Of a stretch of DNA of 64,000 nucleotides, positions 45,301-57,672 are shown in pieces. The number at the start of each line of letters is the position of its first letter. Within the stretch, counting starts at the first letter, position 1. The notes below the pieces were generated by a model, which did not search any database, was not told where the DNA came from, and saw only the letters and a list, made by a program, of their open reading frames with translations. Source of the stretch: Gymnopus androsaceus JB14 (lineage: Eukaryota > Basidiomycota > Agaricomycetes > Agaricales > Omphalotaceae); NCBI GenBank assembly GCA_009733575.1, contig ML769412.1, positions 62,001-126,000 on the forward strand. The letters are read 5' to 3'. The position numbers and the translations under genes are program-made.

Positions 45301-48300
45301 CTGTGCCCAATGGTGGCCGCAGGCGAAACTCCCCAAAACATCCACAGTTTAGCCACTGCATATTCCAAAGAAACGATAGCAGCTTGATATGCTTCGAATT
45401 GTTCCAGTCGTGTCAAAGCGGCGGTGTTGCCGGTGATAATCGAAAGAACACCAGGAAATCCCATCGAAACTAGAATTTCATGACATTCGTCGATATTTCG
45501 CTTGAACAGCGGCGATGTGCTGTAAAGAACGCGACCCATTCCAAGGTATTGGCCTCCTTGTCCCGAAAAGACGAATACAACCTTCGGGGCTAGACTAGTG
45601 GAAGGTTCTTTAATGGCAGCTTTACGCAAGCTGTCTGCAAGTTGTGCACGGTTCGAAGCAACGACAGCCAAACGATGAGAATAAATCTGTCGGCGTGCAG
45701 TCATGGTGTAGGCAATATCCGAAAATACGATGTCATCGTTGTTCGGGTCTTCAAGCCATACAACAAATTTCCGCCGCAGCTTTTCAAGTGCATGTTCGTC
45801 CTTGGCAGACATGGCGAAGACCAGGGGATGAGCGAAGGCCGGAGAGCATCTTGGAACGTGCTCTTCTAGAACCAGCGCCGCATTGGAGCCGAGCGCCCCG
45901 AAGTTATTCAGGAACGCTACTCTGCAGGAGCCTTCGTGCGACGGCTTCCAAGGGCACAGCTTCACGATCAATCGCACTATTGTCTCTTTCCAACGGGGCG
46001 ATCAGTGGATTGAGTTTGTCGAGCGAGATTTGCGGAGGAATCGTCCGATGTTTGAACATGAGAAGTAGCTTCGCTAAACCTGCAGCACCTGAAGCAGCCT
46101 CGAGGTGACCCAAATTTGCTTTAATACTTGTGATGTGCAATGGGTTTTTGGCTGTACGGCCGGACGCGAAAACGCTACGAATACTAGCCACCTCATTTAC
46201 GTCCCCAGCTTGAGTACCGGTTCCATGTGCCTCAACGACGTTTACACGCGAAGGATGGATAGCAGCGTTATGAAGCACGCGTTTGAAAAGGGCCACTTGG
46301 GTTGGTGCATGAGGCTGCGTAATCGATGAGCCAAACCACTCTGGTTGACTTCAATACCTCGTATAACACCATGAATGTTATCACACTCAGCAATAGCATC
46401 GGAGAGCCGTTTAAGCACGAACATGCCGCAGCCTTCGCTTCGAGAATACCCGTCCGCTGAAGCATCAAAAGATTTACATTGTCCAGTGGGGCTCAGAAAG
46501 TGGCCGCGATCTAATCCAAGAAACATCTACCAATGGGTACGATTATTTTCCCCCTTTGCAACAAACAAATAAAACTTACGTCTGGACTGGATATGATATT
46601 AACACCACCAACTAGGGCTGAATTGCAATCCCTATTCATTAGAGCGCGCGCGCCTTGATACAGAGCAACGAGAGAGGAGGAGCAAGCCGTATCAACGACA
46701 ATTGAAGGACCAGAAAAACCCATCGCATAAGAGATGCGACCGCTTAGGAATGATTTCAAAGTGCCTATGCTCCACCAGTCAATAATGGCGATTCACTCGC
46801 GGAAGGAAAAAAAAAACATTACCGGAACTGTAGTAGACAGTCGATATCATCGCGGAGGTTTTGAAGGTAATCGTGAGTGGCGACACCTATGTAACAGCCG
46901 AACATCTCAGGCTGAGATGATGGTGTAGCACCCGGGACGTATCCTGAGTCTTCAAGTGCCTCGTATGCTGCGTGAAGTAGGATACGTTGTTGAGGATCCA
47001 TACTTTTCGCCTCACGAGGGCTGATTTTGAAAAAACGGTTATCGAACTCATCAGCTCCTTCGAGAAAGTTGCCTGTCCGAGCCTTCATTTGTCGTTTTGA
47101 ATTGCGAGTGCCGTCATAATCCCGTATGTTGAAACGATGCTTAGGAATCTATACCGAACTCAATATCGTGATAAAACAAAATTTGGAAGACATTACCTCT
47201 GAGATCGTGTTGACGCCCTTTTCAAGGGTCTCCCAGAGCTTGGAGACGTTTGGGGATCCAGGCATATTAACAGCCATACCAACAATGGCAATGGGTATCT
47301 GTTTCGGAATTGTCTGGTGAACGTCGGAGCACAAGTCGCGGGTTTGCACCCGTCCTATCGGGCAAACTTTCTCCAGAGTTCGCGGTAGGCCGACACAAGG
47401 ACCGATATTGAGAAGTAGTAGATCTGCATCAGGCAAGGACTCGGATACCTGGCTCACGACGAGATCCCACCGCACAGGCTCGACGAGTAGCATATTGACC
47501 ACGAGTTGGACAAGTGATTGGTTCAACGGTACAAATTTGTCCAACAATAATCCAGTTGCAGTTGAGCGGATTGGAGCCCGAAGATCGCTCAAGTTTGGAA
47601 AACGGATGTTTTGGCGTGAAACATCGATGAGAACTTTGTCGCAAACTGTTCTTAGATCAACTGCATGGTATAGCGTATCGACAGTGGTTTCATGCGCAAC
47701 GACAGAAGGTCCGAAGATCTTGATAACTTTGCTACGAAACTCGGCAAGGACATTGGGACAACCTGAGATAGTCACACAGGACTTATCCATGACCGCGGTT
47801 ATGTAAAGGTCGGAAGGACCCTTAACCTCCGAAGTATCGTCCACCTAAAAACTATATCAGGACACGTAAAGAAAATCCAAATAGTTGAAGCTTACACCTC
47901 TAAAGTTCGAGATTGCTTCTTGGGCAGCTTCTGAACTTATTCCGAGGAATACAACACTCCAAGGAAGTGTTGGGTCTGTATTCGAAGCACCGAAACGATT
48001 TAATTGACATCTTATGCCAATCCAAAGAGCCAGACGGTAAGCCTCCAAAGCAAAGGAGAGATAGGAAGATGTAGAATGAGACGCTGCAGCCACACAAGCA
48101 GACAGAATTCCAGAAGAGAATCCTAGTACGCCAACTCGCGACGACGAATGACCCAGCAGGAGATCGGTGAATGGGTCGAGCGATCCATGATCAATGCTAA
48201 AGTGTTCGACAAAGGAAAGATAACGTAGCAGCTGGATGAGAACGAGCGCTGAGCTCGACATCATAGAATGATGAAAAAAACGCGAGGTCCACATGGTTAA

Positions 48301-48537
48301 GATGGTCTCCGGGGACCTGAAGTCGTCCAGATCGACGCCTGTCTGCGCTAGTTCTAGTAGTGAGAGGCTCGATAGCTCATATCTGAAGGCTTCGTGACAG
48401 ATGGTCAGAAGCGTAGAGCATAACCCACGTTGAGAATCCCGAATTGCGCAATCGGTATAGGCGGAGAGTATGTGTAATGGGGATCCTTGACCAGCGAAAA
48501 TGGGGACATGTAGTTGTCCACGACCTGGAGGACTCAT
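41742..48537 (-). pseudogene. Non-reducing polyketide synthase (orsellinate-type), with frameshifts
   Basis: Domain order is SAT-KS-AT-PT-ACP-ACP-TE, about 2,100 residues. SAT: FAGQGSP and VGVLGFSSGIL (Ser where many ascomycete SATs have Cys). [33 protein letters not shown]. Malonyl-CoA AT: FSGQGGQYLGM and GHSLGEYTAL across an intron. PT: GHIVGELPLCPAS with the His and HPILLDSLLQLPGF with the Asp. Two ACPs: LGIDSL and LGLDSL with phosphopantetheine serines. TE: GGWSFGG. This matches basidiomycete orsellinic acid synthases acting in the cytosol. Four one-base frame changes are seen, near 46840 (+1), 46325 (-1), 45950 (+1) and 44955 (-1), all in the KS-AT part; the 42.3-44.9 kb exon is open. 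The start at MSPPGRGQLHVPIFAG fits the family. The terminal intron joins IAN to IKDISARLLDACEYLETL. Confidence 0.9.
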
Positions 48538-50795
48538 GACAGTGGATGAAAAACGGTTAAGATCCCGAAAATTGCTGGTGACTTTATAGGGAAGAAAAGT
48601 AGCCGAGAGTTCTTCAGGAACTTCGATCGTCGTAAAGATTGCTGAGTTATTCAAAAGAGTGATAGTGATGACAGATGGAAGGCATGGAAAAAAAAGAGTG
48701 ATCTACGAGCTTCAAACATTGAATGTTTAAGCCGCGAGAAGCATTCGGGAACCAACGTACCTTCACCCTCCTCGGTAGAAAAAGGCGTAGAACGAGTCGA
48801 TAGAGAGATGATCCTCAGGATCTTTCAGGAAACAGAGAAAAGATTCTGGAACGGTGATTCCAGATCAGTATCTTGCCCGTCGTGCTTCGCTTCTTTCAAC
48901 GCTTGTTCTTCGTTTGCCAGTTGCGTAACACTGAAAAAGATTTAGATACAAGCTTAGCTCAAGCAGCGAATTAGCTTATACCCGTTCCCGAAGCCTGTGA
49001 GGAAGAATGAAAGTCTGAAAGAACCGAGGACAAGCTTGGTCGTGCGAAAATTCGAAATTCGGTCCGAACTCCGCTTGCTTGTAACGTGACCGTATACGCG
49101 CGGCCATTCTTTCCTTTTGCTTTCTGCCGACGTTCGCAAAGGGATGGCCCACACGTGAGCAGTTGACCAGGAAAAATCATATCGGTCATGATTTAACGTT
49201 TAACTTGTTCGTCTCCATCCCAAATCTGAATCCAAGCTTACCACTACAGTACATACGCGGCTGAAGGAAAGCGAAATCTACCGTTTCGATAACCAGTGAC
49301 GCTTTCAGTAAATAATTATCATAGGTATGCATTTTGCATACGCCCATAGGAGCCAGTCAAAGAATAATCAGAGGTCAACGAGGGTACTCAGTTGCTTGAT
49401 TCGCGCGCGCGACGCTTTCTTCAACTACGGACGCGGCCACTATGGGGGCATTTTCTTCGATGCTCGCTACAGAAGCTCTATACCGTATACGTCGGTAACA
49501 CTGGACTGCTATCCCGAGAAATATCGGCGCCGTTACTTGACAGTGCCAGTCAGATTTCAGGCCCACCTTCAAATGCCTGCTAATGCATGCTTTTTTCGTT
49601 GTTCTTGGATACGCCCGCAGCCACGTAACCGCGTATATCTCTTCTCTAATCATCCGGATAATCCGGAGTTTTTAGCATGAATTCTAGCCTGGTAATGGGG
49701 AGCCAAGACGATTCGATTCTAGGCTAATAGCGCACCCCCGGGTCCGGTTGCTTCAAGGAACAGGGCAAGTGCAGATCTACCATGTCTTCTGGTTGGTTCA
49801 TAGTACCGAAGTAATCATCTCGGTACAGCTTTGCAAGCTCAGCAAAAATCCAGAATATGTCAAGGCTTGACAGTCCATACCACTACATATAACACCTAGA
49901 CTCTGATATCAAGTATACTTTTGTCCGGGTGCTTCGCGGCAAGGACTCGGTGAGAAACCAATGCTTAAGGCCTGTCCTCAGTTCAGTCAAGTCATCATTC
50001 TAAGTTGTCTAACATGGCTTATTTTTGATCAAGGGTTTTCCGAGTTTGAATTTTTTAGGGCTTAAAAATACTTCGAAGTGAGCGCCAGGATGCATTTGGA
50101 GACTAACGATAGGACGCAATCATGCCGCAGATGTCAATTATACATTCATTTACCGCAATGACTGTTAGTATAGGCTCCGACTCTCTTCTAAGGCTCCCTC
50201 GTCGCAAACGCCCCGGCGTTCATTCTGTCACTGGATAGGTGAGCTAAACTCCTTTGAATGACCGGTTGGCCAACCAAATGAATGTTTGCTGTGGTTTACT
50301 TTTCTCCAAATTTCATCACAACAAATCCACGAAGCACATCATGAAAGCTGCACGGAATCCTCGAGGCATTGAGCAAATACGACCGAATCCCACACCTGTT
50401 TTTGATCCAATCCTTCCTCAATGGAAGGTTTATTTATTCCAGAATAACTGTACCTTCATTTCAACCGTACTGTCTCGAGGGATTTTCGAATGCCGTATCA
50501 TTTCTTCAGATCTTACCGAGTATTTCGCACCTGTCCCAAGAGAGGCATCCGCCGAATAGGACCTCTTAGCGGCTGACTCATCCTGGCTTCGAACCTCTCG
50601 CATAGATGTTGAGTGTGCCTTTCCGCTGAGACTATTCCCTCTTGGTTTTCGCTCTAGCAGATTTCTTTCAAAGAATCAAATGAGACTGCGGCTGACGAGC
50701 AATATAAGTAGAACAGAACTCGGGTGTGTCGAACATTGTCTGATATAGATTTCATTCGTCGTTGACAATCTTGTTCTCTTCCTTATCAGCACGGT
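48538..50795. other. Divergent intergenic region between PKS and regulator
   Basis: About 2.3 kb separates the minus-strand PKS from the plus-strand zinc-finger gene. Open frames here (for example 49327-49680) show no domain and no consistent introns. The palindrome GGTTGGCCAACC occurs near 50263-50274 and could be a protein-binding site, but this is not demonstrated. Confidence 0.4.
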
Positions 50796-51953
50796 ATGGC
50801 TACCCACACCTCCACATATTCAATCAGTCCCCGAGCCCGCAGTCACAAGGGAAATGCGCCTACATTGCCCAAGGTGCGTCTCCTTCAATCACAGCCATCG
50901 CGTTTCTGACTGATTTATTTAGACAAAATATTGTACAATGTGTCCTGCGCAGTTTACTAGGACAACTCATCTCAATAGACACATCCGCTCTCGTAGGTAA
51001 TCTATTGTGACGAGGAACTTTCAAGCGTTGCTCACTGTTACATTTGAAGATACGAACGAACGTTGTCATCGCTGTCATGTGGGTTTATTTTAGCGGTTAT
51101 TGAACTCCCATTTACTCGTGGTCCTTAGATATGCGGAGCAGAATTCACTCGTAGCGACTTGCTCGCAAGACATAAAAAAACATGCCGCGAAGGGTAAGTG
51201 GTTTTGATCATGTTTTTTTACCGTTAATTGAATATTGTTTATACGTAGAAATGGGGCTCCACGCTCTCGACGAAGATCATGCCAGGTAACCAGCCCTAGT
51301 CCTCTGCTAGTTCCCAGTTTCACTAATGTTTCTTGCGTCGAGAACAGTCATGCGTGAGATCCAAAGTTAAATGTGATCTCTTACAGCCCTGTTCAAGATG
51401 CGCCTCTCATGGAAAAGAGTGTGTATATCTCAACAATCCTGAGGAGTTTCGCCACAGGAAGAATGCTGCTTTTCATTCTGCAAACGCGCAGGTTCATTTG
51501 ACCCTATTGCCGCGATATTCTGCAGATACTCCACCATCGTCGCAAGGGTCTGAACAACCCATCAGCGTTAATTCCGTTAATCCGGGGCGAAGCCTTCTAC
51601 AACCTGATGCAGCGTCATCCACACCATACAGGCAGTCAGATCCTGAGCTGCATTCCAACCCCGTGAACTTCGAGTTTTCAACTCTCACGTTCAGTCCAAC
51701 TCTGCCAGTGGCTTTCAATACTGAGCTCAGGGACCAACGTATGACTTCCGAGTTCTCGATGCAGGACGGCCTTCAGTCCCAGTTGGATCTGCACCCGCAT
51801 TGGCGACAACCACATGTACACGACGGTCTGTTATCCGTTAACCTAGATATTACTGAATTCCCCTGTGACGAAACCAGGTCCTCAAACTCGTTGGAAGTGG
51901 CTGGTTTCTTCCCGAATCATGTAACCGAGCGCCAGCGAGAAGGCCTTCGCTAA
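50796..51953 (+). CDS. Dual C2H2 / Zn2Cys6 transcription factor
   Basis: Six exons (50796-50873, 50923-50992, 51050-51078, 51129-51193, 51249-51285, 51348-51953) join in phase to 294 residues. Residues about 27-75 hold two zinc fingers: YCTMCPAQFTRTTHLNRHIR, then after the HTNER linker CHICGAEFTRSDLLARHKKTC (C2HC variant). Residues about 85-120 hold a complete binuclear cluster, SCQSCVRSKVKCD..PCSRC..GKEC (C-x2-C-x6-C-x5-C-x2-C-x6-C). The rest is Ser/Pro/Gln-rich, like an activation region. This fused C2H2-Zn2Cys6 layout occurs in basidiomycete regulators. Translation stops at TAA, and no full fungal-TF middle-homology domain follows, so the protein is short. Divergent from the PKS, it is a candidate pathway regulator. 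It lies in the nucleus. Confidence 0.82.
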
Positions 51954-53029
51954 TGGTACCACAATATTCATGCCAAGGTCCTCATATGGACCCATACACG
52001 AGCAGGCCACGAGTCCTACCTCACAGTGGCACCCGTCGTCGACTATCTACCAGAAATTTGGGGTTGAATCTTCGGTATGTCTGGAATCAGACCAATATAT
52101 CGGCAAACACCCGGCGGTGCTTTCTTCTTTGCTAGATCCAGAATGCCAGCTGCAGAGCCAGCTACAATGGTATAGCATGTACTGCGCTAGTGGTTTTCCA
52201 GCTTCGGTGTCGTGTACGAGTTGATACGACTTTAACCTGGTTATTATTCTTTGGAGAGGTTTTTCCGAATGGTCATTGTGAGGTTTCATTTCATTTTCAT
52301 TAAATCCCCGCAAGTGACTGATTAATGTTAAGTCGGTCTTAGAATAAGTATATCATTTTCTTTGAATAGTAGCTCGAAATACTTACGCTCGCTATAACAC
52401 GATTTGGTGAGTAATTGAGGGCTTTTGCAAACTGCCTGTGTAATATGTAGTATTCACTGGCGTCAGAATCACTAACACTATGAAAAACGAGGCAAGCTGC
52501 AGGCACAGTGTAGGCGTCTAGCAATACAAGTAGTCAAATGTCCAAAAAAAAATTGGCATAATCAGACTGTTCTTATTGGATCAGAACTTGAGGCAAAAAA
52601 ATGCAAAGCTGAGGACATGAAGGTTCATATGACTTACACGTTGCAGATGATGCATTTTCGAGTACTGTCACGGACTTAGTAGAACGATATAACAAGAAAT
52701 AGATAACGGTAGATGTCGATATAGTATACTTACTCACTGGTACGGTAGATACCTATTCGACTCCCTCTCTGCCCTTGAATTTGAGTTTGAGCCAAGTCCC
52801 TTGAGTAGGCTTAATTCTGTGTCATGGACACTCTTGAATCAGCGTTTAGGGCAAGTTTAGGGAGCAGTCGTGTGATACTAATCCTTTAGTGCCTTACTAT
52901 GACTGTCGTTTCAGTTATTCCGGCCCACCAAGCAGCCAATCTTCGCTTGAACTGACTGAAAGACCCGCTGAGGCATACCCACCAGATCTATCCGGAACCT
53001 CTCCTAGTTTAGGCTAGGAGCACTTACTG
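51954..53029. other. Intergenic; possible decayed regulator 3' end
   Basis: Just after the stop, 51954-52220 stays open in two frames with protein-like words (HPAVLSSLLDPECQLQSQ). This could be remnants of a longer regulator C-terminus. Otherwise nothing is recognisable. Confidence 0.35.
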
Positions 53030-56000
53030 CCGCCACAGCCGTTTAACAACATTGAGAGAGAGAGAGCGAGAAATATACGAGTAATTCACGGACTCTGTCA
53101 GGTTGTTGAATTAACTTACGGGAAATCCGGTTTTGGCCTTTCCCGCTCTTCATTTCGCAGTCTTATCGCTGGACGTCGGGTCGGCTCAGGCATTTGAAGT
53201 TAATTGCTTGTCCTGCAGCTGATAATAGGAAAAGCTCAAGTACTATTAAGTAGCAGAAGTTACAACTTACAAGCCGGGAACACATACTTGCCATATTAAT
53301 CAAATAATAGTAGCTTTTCTATGGGGAGATGTTCTGAGGAATTAGTGCGATTGGTCGTCATCCGAAGGAGTTTCGCAGTTCGAAAATTCTTCCTCTGTAT
53401 TAGCATGGTGAATGAAAAGGCTATGTATACGGTTTAGGGAGAGAGTAGCGGATAGGATGCCAAATGCGGACATTGATCCGAACCACGTGGGCGGCTTGGG
53501 CTTTTTTCCCGACATCCAAACGACTCCGACTCCCAACGAGCTCGTTGTTATTCCTTGACTACACTAGTACTACTACTGCTCAATTTCCGAATCTATACAA
53601 GCATATTTTTGGAAAACACAAAGAGAAGATCAATGGATAATTCGGATGATTCGGATAATCAAGCAGAGTTGATATTGATTCCTATTGATTCTTGGTTTTG
53701 AGTCCGTTGGAATTGTCGCTCAAAGTTGTTCGTCGGACGACGAAATTATCCGAATTTCCCGTTGAAAGAGGAAGGACACCGTCGGATCTTCGGCGCCTGG
53801 GTTGTGTATTTAAAGGACACCCAGCGAGATCAGGGGTTAAAGATATCTCTTCCTTCGATTCCTTACCATAATAGTATGCATATCATCGCCCAGCTCCTCA
53901 GCTCAGTATCCACGACAATTGCACTTTATGGACTCTACCGTCTCGTCAAATCCCGGTTTTTCTCACCAATACGAAACCTTCCTGGGCCACAGAGTTCTAG
54001 CTGGATATGGGGAAATATCAAGGAAATTAGGGATAATGCATGCGAAAATTCTTCTTCGATAGGATTCCCCTGCTAACTGATGCTTTACATAGGAGGACGC
54101 TGTATTGTACCAAAAGTGGATTAAAGAATACGGTCGAACTTTCAGATACAAGTCCTACTTCGGTGTGCGTCGACGTTCTTTTATACTCTGACGGCGCTGT
54201 TCTCATTGTTTGGGGGATCGTTCAGGGCAATCGATTGTTAACACTGGATAACAAGGCTTTGAACCACATTTTAATGCATAACTACATCTACCAACGGTCA
54301 GAGCCGGCGCGATACAATTTGAGCCTTATCGTCGGCACGGGCGTATTAGTCACAGAGGGAGACAAGCATAAACTACAACGCAAAGTCATGGTATGCATGA
54401 TGGCCTGGTTGTGTATAATCTTCTCATAAACTCACAGAACCCTGCTTTCGGCCCCGCGCAAATCAGAGATATCACTTCAATCTTCGTCGATAAATCTATT
54501 GAAGTTTGTACCTGTCGACCCAGCTCTCTCATCATACTCACTCATTGTCAAAATAGTTGAAAGACGTTTGGATGTCTCAAATTACCGCGGAAGGTGGAAC
54601 TGCTAGAATCAATGTGCTCGAATGGTTGAGCAAGATGACCTTGGACGTCATTGGTCGTGCAGGTGAGTTTTGAGCTTCTCTACGCGTAATCTAATTCTGT
54701 TTTGCGTCCCCTTACAGGCTTCCACTACGAATTCAATGCTCTTACCAAACATAGTGCCCAATCCAACGAATTGAGCAATGCTTTCAGCGCTGCAATGGGA
54801 AATCCCGACATGGATCGAATCAAAAACAAGCCATGGAATGTTTTGCAAAGCTTGTTCCCAGTGCTGCGCGTTTTTGTAAGCAATCTCCATGGATTTCTTG
54901 AACAATCGACTGAACCTTCCCCTGAACAGCCTGGTGTTCGCATTCCGAGATTCGACAAAGCTAAGGAAACCATGAATCGAATCGGTCAGAATTTACTTCG
55001 CGAAAGTAAAGCATCTCTTCAGGCTTCTGGAGAGAAGGCGGGAGATTTGAAATCCAGAGATTTACTGACACTGCTGTTGCGATCCAACATGAGCGGAGAA
55101 CCGAGCCAAAGAATGAGCGATGAAGATGTTTTAGCTCGTGAGTAACCCCTTTCCTTGTGTATACTAGGTCAAGCCGGAATAACTAGTCATAACAGAGGTT
55201 CCTACCTTCCTTGCAGCTGGGCATGAAACTACCGCCACAGGTAAGTACTGTAGTCTCTTAAAACAAATGATCTGCCGTCGTAAAATTAATACACTTGTAT
55301 ACAGGAACTACATGGGCCTTGTACGCACTTGTTGGACGACTAGATGTACAACAAAAACTGCGCGACGAATTATACACCCTCCAAACAGAAAACCCTACCA
55401 TGGAAGAACTAAACTCTTTGTCCTATCTCGACGCAGTGGTCAGGGAGACACTTAGGCTGCATGCTCCCGTGCCAAGCGTCATGCGGGTTGCGGCTGAGGA
55501 TGATGTGATTCCATTGAGCCAACCGGTAATAGATAGGAATGGAGTTACACATAACACTCTCTCGTGAGTGTTTACGAGGATATGGAAGTACTTACTTAGA
55601 ACCATCAAATAGGGTTCAGAAGGGCCAAGCGATCTCTATTTCCATTCTCGCCATAAACCGGGACAAGGCAGTTTGGGGAGAGGATGCGTTGGAGTTCAAG
55701 TTTGTTAAAGTCTATCTTGGAAACAGTCTCCGTCTGATTCAACTTCTCTAACACTCTAGACCGGAACGTTGGCAAAACATCCCCGAAGCAGCTACCTCAA
55801 TTCCAGGGGTCTGGGGTAACATGATGACATTCCTCGGAGGTGCCAAAGCTTGTATTGGCTATCGTTTCTCATTGATCGAGTGAGTGGTATTTTACACTTA
55901 CTTTCCTTTAGTTGAACATAATAACATTACTCAATTTACTAAACGAACGTTTCCTTCCGTCATGATTTTAGAATGAAAGCTCTTCTCTTCGTTCTCATCA

Positions 56001-56230
56001 GAGGATTCGAGTTTGAACTCGCTGTTCCGAGGGAGGAGATTATCAAAAAGTCTGCGATCGTGCAACGTCCGAGGGTCAAGAGTGAGCCTGAAAAGGGTAG
56101 TCAACTCCCTTTGCTGGTTAGGGCGTATCAGAGGGATTGAATGTCGCGCACTGCACTGGATATGTACTGTATGTATCAAAACTGAATGATGGACCTTTCT
56201 ATATATGCAAGTACTGGCGAGCTGTTTTGA
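53030..56230. repeat. P450 tandem duplication, unit A
   Basis: It is alignable with about 58165-61100, including 0.8 kb upstream (GAGAGAGAG tract, CCGAACCACGTGGGCGGCTT, ATTTAAAGGACACCC) and the whole P450 gene. Unit B has a 5' region joined to unrelated repeat-rich DNA at about 58160. Confidence 0.88.
53876..56140 (+). CDS. Cytochrome P450, copy A
   Basis: The N-terminal anchor is [20 protein letters not shown], then the hinge [14 protein letters not shown]. Later landmarks are [19 protein letters not shown] (C-helix region), the I-helix AGHETTAT, ExxR in [15 protein letters not shown], and the heme loop [14 protein letters not shown]. The protein ends [12 protein letters not shown]. About a dozen introns keep frame. 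It is an ER-anchored heme monooxygenase, possibly tailoring the polyketide or terpenoid of this locus; that role is inference from proximity. One oddity: the first intron begins GCATGC where copy B has GTACGC, so it must be spliced as a GC-AG intron or the copy is impaired. No frameshift was found. The start was chosen by the anchor helix and by a TTTAAA element about 65 bp upstream. Confidence 0.88.
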
Positions 56231-56793
56231 TAATCTTATTATTACCAGTTAGATGTACTTAAGAAGGAGAGAGTCAGATTTTGTGGGCAGGAAACTGCGG
56301 CCGGTCCATCAACACACATTTATTATTAGAACCTATGCGATATGCAATAGTACAAGAGACGGGACTCTTCACCAGTCTAGTAGAAGGTATTTAAAGGTAT
56401 ATGTGTATGGGTTTTGGCTGGTGGCTCCGCGCGGGTGCCATTACCCGATCGCGCAAAAAATCCAAGTCTCAGAACGAGCAGGCAAGAAATGTCTAAACAC
56501 TAGAAATATCCAAATATGTCTTAAATGAAGTGGGAGGGAGGGTGGGGAAAAGAAACGCGAGTCCGAAGGCTGATGGTTGTCGTTGGAAGCAAGATTAGGT
56601 GCGCGCCTAGTGGCGTGCCAGCCGAATCGATGGCTAAGCGCCTCTCATCGTCTCTGCTTGTCGTACTTATCCTTACTCCTTCTTTGCTCCTTCTAACTTA
56701 TCGCGGGACAACACTCGGATCTTCTGTGTATTGGTATTTGTGTATTTAAGAGTGCTCAGTGCATATATACCCCCTTCGATTCCTTACTATAGT

Positions 56794-56870
56794 ATGCATA
56801 TCATCACCATCCTGAGCTCAGTATCTGCAATGCTTGCATTTTATGGAGTTTACTGTTTCATGAAACATCA
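56794..56870 (+). pseudogene. P450 N-terminal relic
   Basis: MHIITILSSVSAMLAFYGVY followed by CFMKHQ copies the start of the local P450s, including the CCCTTCGATTCCTTACTATAGT leader. Similarity ends at about 56870. The hAT-like element begins 29 bp further on. Confidence 0.8.
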
Positions 56871-56898
56871 GCAAAACCTGTATGATTCCATAGCAAGG

Positions 56899-57572
56899 CA
56901 GTGTTTTCACCTAAGGGGTTATTAAGGGGAAATTTTTATCCTAAGGTCTTAAACCTTATTAAGGGTAACTTAAGGGTGTAATTTAAGGGGGTTAATTAAG
57001 GGTTCAGAGAAATTTCATGAAATTACTATTTACAAGCATTGCACCATCACTGAAAGATAATTACTACTCCATATAATCATCCCCAGAACCTTTGAGCTCA
57101 CCATCATCAGGATTGATTTTGGTGCCCCAGTGGAATCGTTGACCTCTTCAACATCATCAGCATCTTCCAAAAGTCTGCATATTGAGGGACCGCCAAAAGA
57201 TCAGAAATATGTTGCTCATCGTGATTTTTCCGCTTTGCCCAGCACCTGCCAGCAAAATGCTTGCTCCGGATGTCAGCGCCAACCTGAAAACCAGAATGAA
57301 TTAAGACCGAAACAGAGGATTAGAAAAATTGACCAACTTTTGACATTTTCTCAAGCTTCTCCAACTGCAACCGATTGCGAAGACAAGTTTGCTTTACTTT
57401 AGCATCAGAAAAGTCGCTTTCGTTCCCCGATGAGCTAATGAGTCATCACGTGAAATTTACTAAGCGCCCTTAATTAAGACTTAGGACTTTCATTGATTTA
57501 AGCTAAGGGTTAGGCTTAAGGGTAATTTAAGTCTTAAGTTAAGTTAAGACTTAGGGCTTAATGAGAACACTG
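56899..57572. mobile_element. hAT-like non-autonomous element with 8-bp TSD
   Basis: The ends are CAGTGTTTTCACC (left) and the complement of CAGTGTTCTCATTAAG (right). They are flanked by a perfect 8-bp direct duplication, TAGCAAGG, at 56891-56898 and 57573-57580. CAGTG-type termini with 8-bp duplications are diagnostic of hAT transposons. Both subterminal regions are packed with TTAAGGG/CTTAAG-like motifs (left TTATTAAGGG, GTAACTTAAGGGTG; right TTAAGGGTAATTTAAG, AAGACTTAGGGCTTAA), typical of transposase-binding subterminal repeats. The 674-bp body contains a short open frame (57130-57402) without transposase motifs, so it is non-autonomous. Confidence 0.9.
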
Positions 57573-57625
57573 TAGCAAGGCCCCCCTCTGTCCAGCACTG
57601 CACAGAACTATAGATTCCTATAGCT

Positions 57626-57672
57626 TGCTATGAGTTGCTATGAGTTGCTATGGATTGCTATGGATTGCTATA
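57626..57672 (+). repeat. Short tandem repeat (TTGCTATGAG/TTGCTATGGA)
   Basis: About five 10-bp units lie just downstream of the hAT-like element. From 57673 to 58164 no gene is supported; a minus-strand open frame there is Ser-rich without recognisable features. Confidence 0.8.

Noticed and set aside
47900..48110. Ser in place of Cys in the SAT active-site motif (GFSSG) as evidence of inactivation
   Set aside because: From memory of the family, basidiomycete orsellinate synthases often have Ser here, so it is not treated as a lesion.
49327..49680. 117-codon frame between the PKS and regulator
   Set aside because: No recognisable family, no signal peptide, and the complementary strand is equally open.
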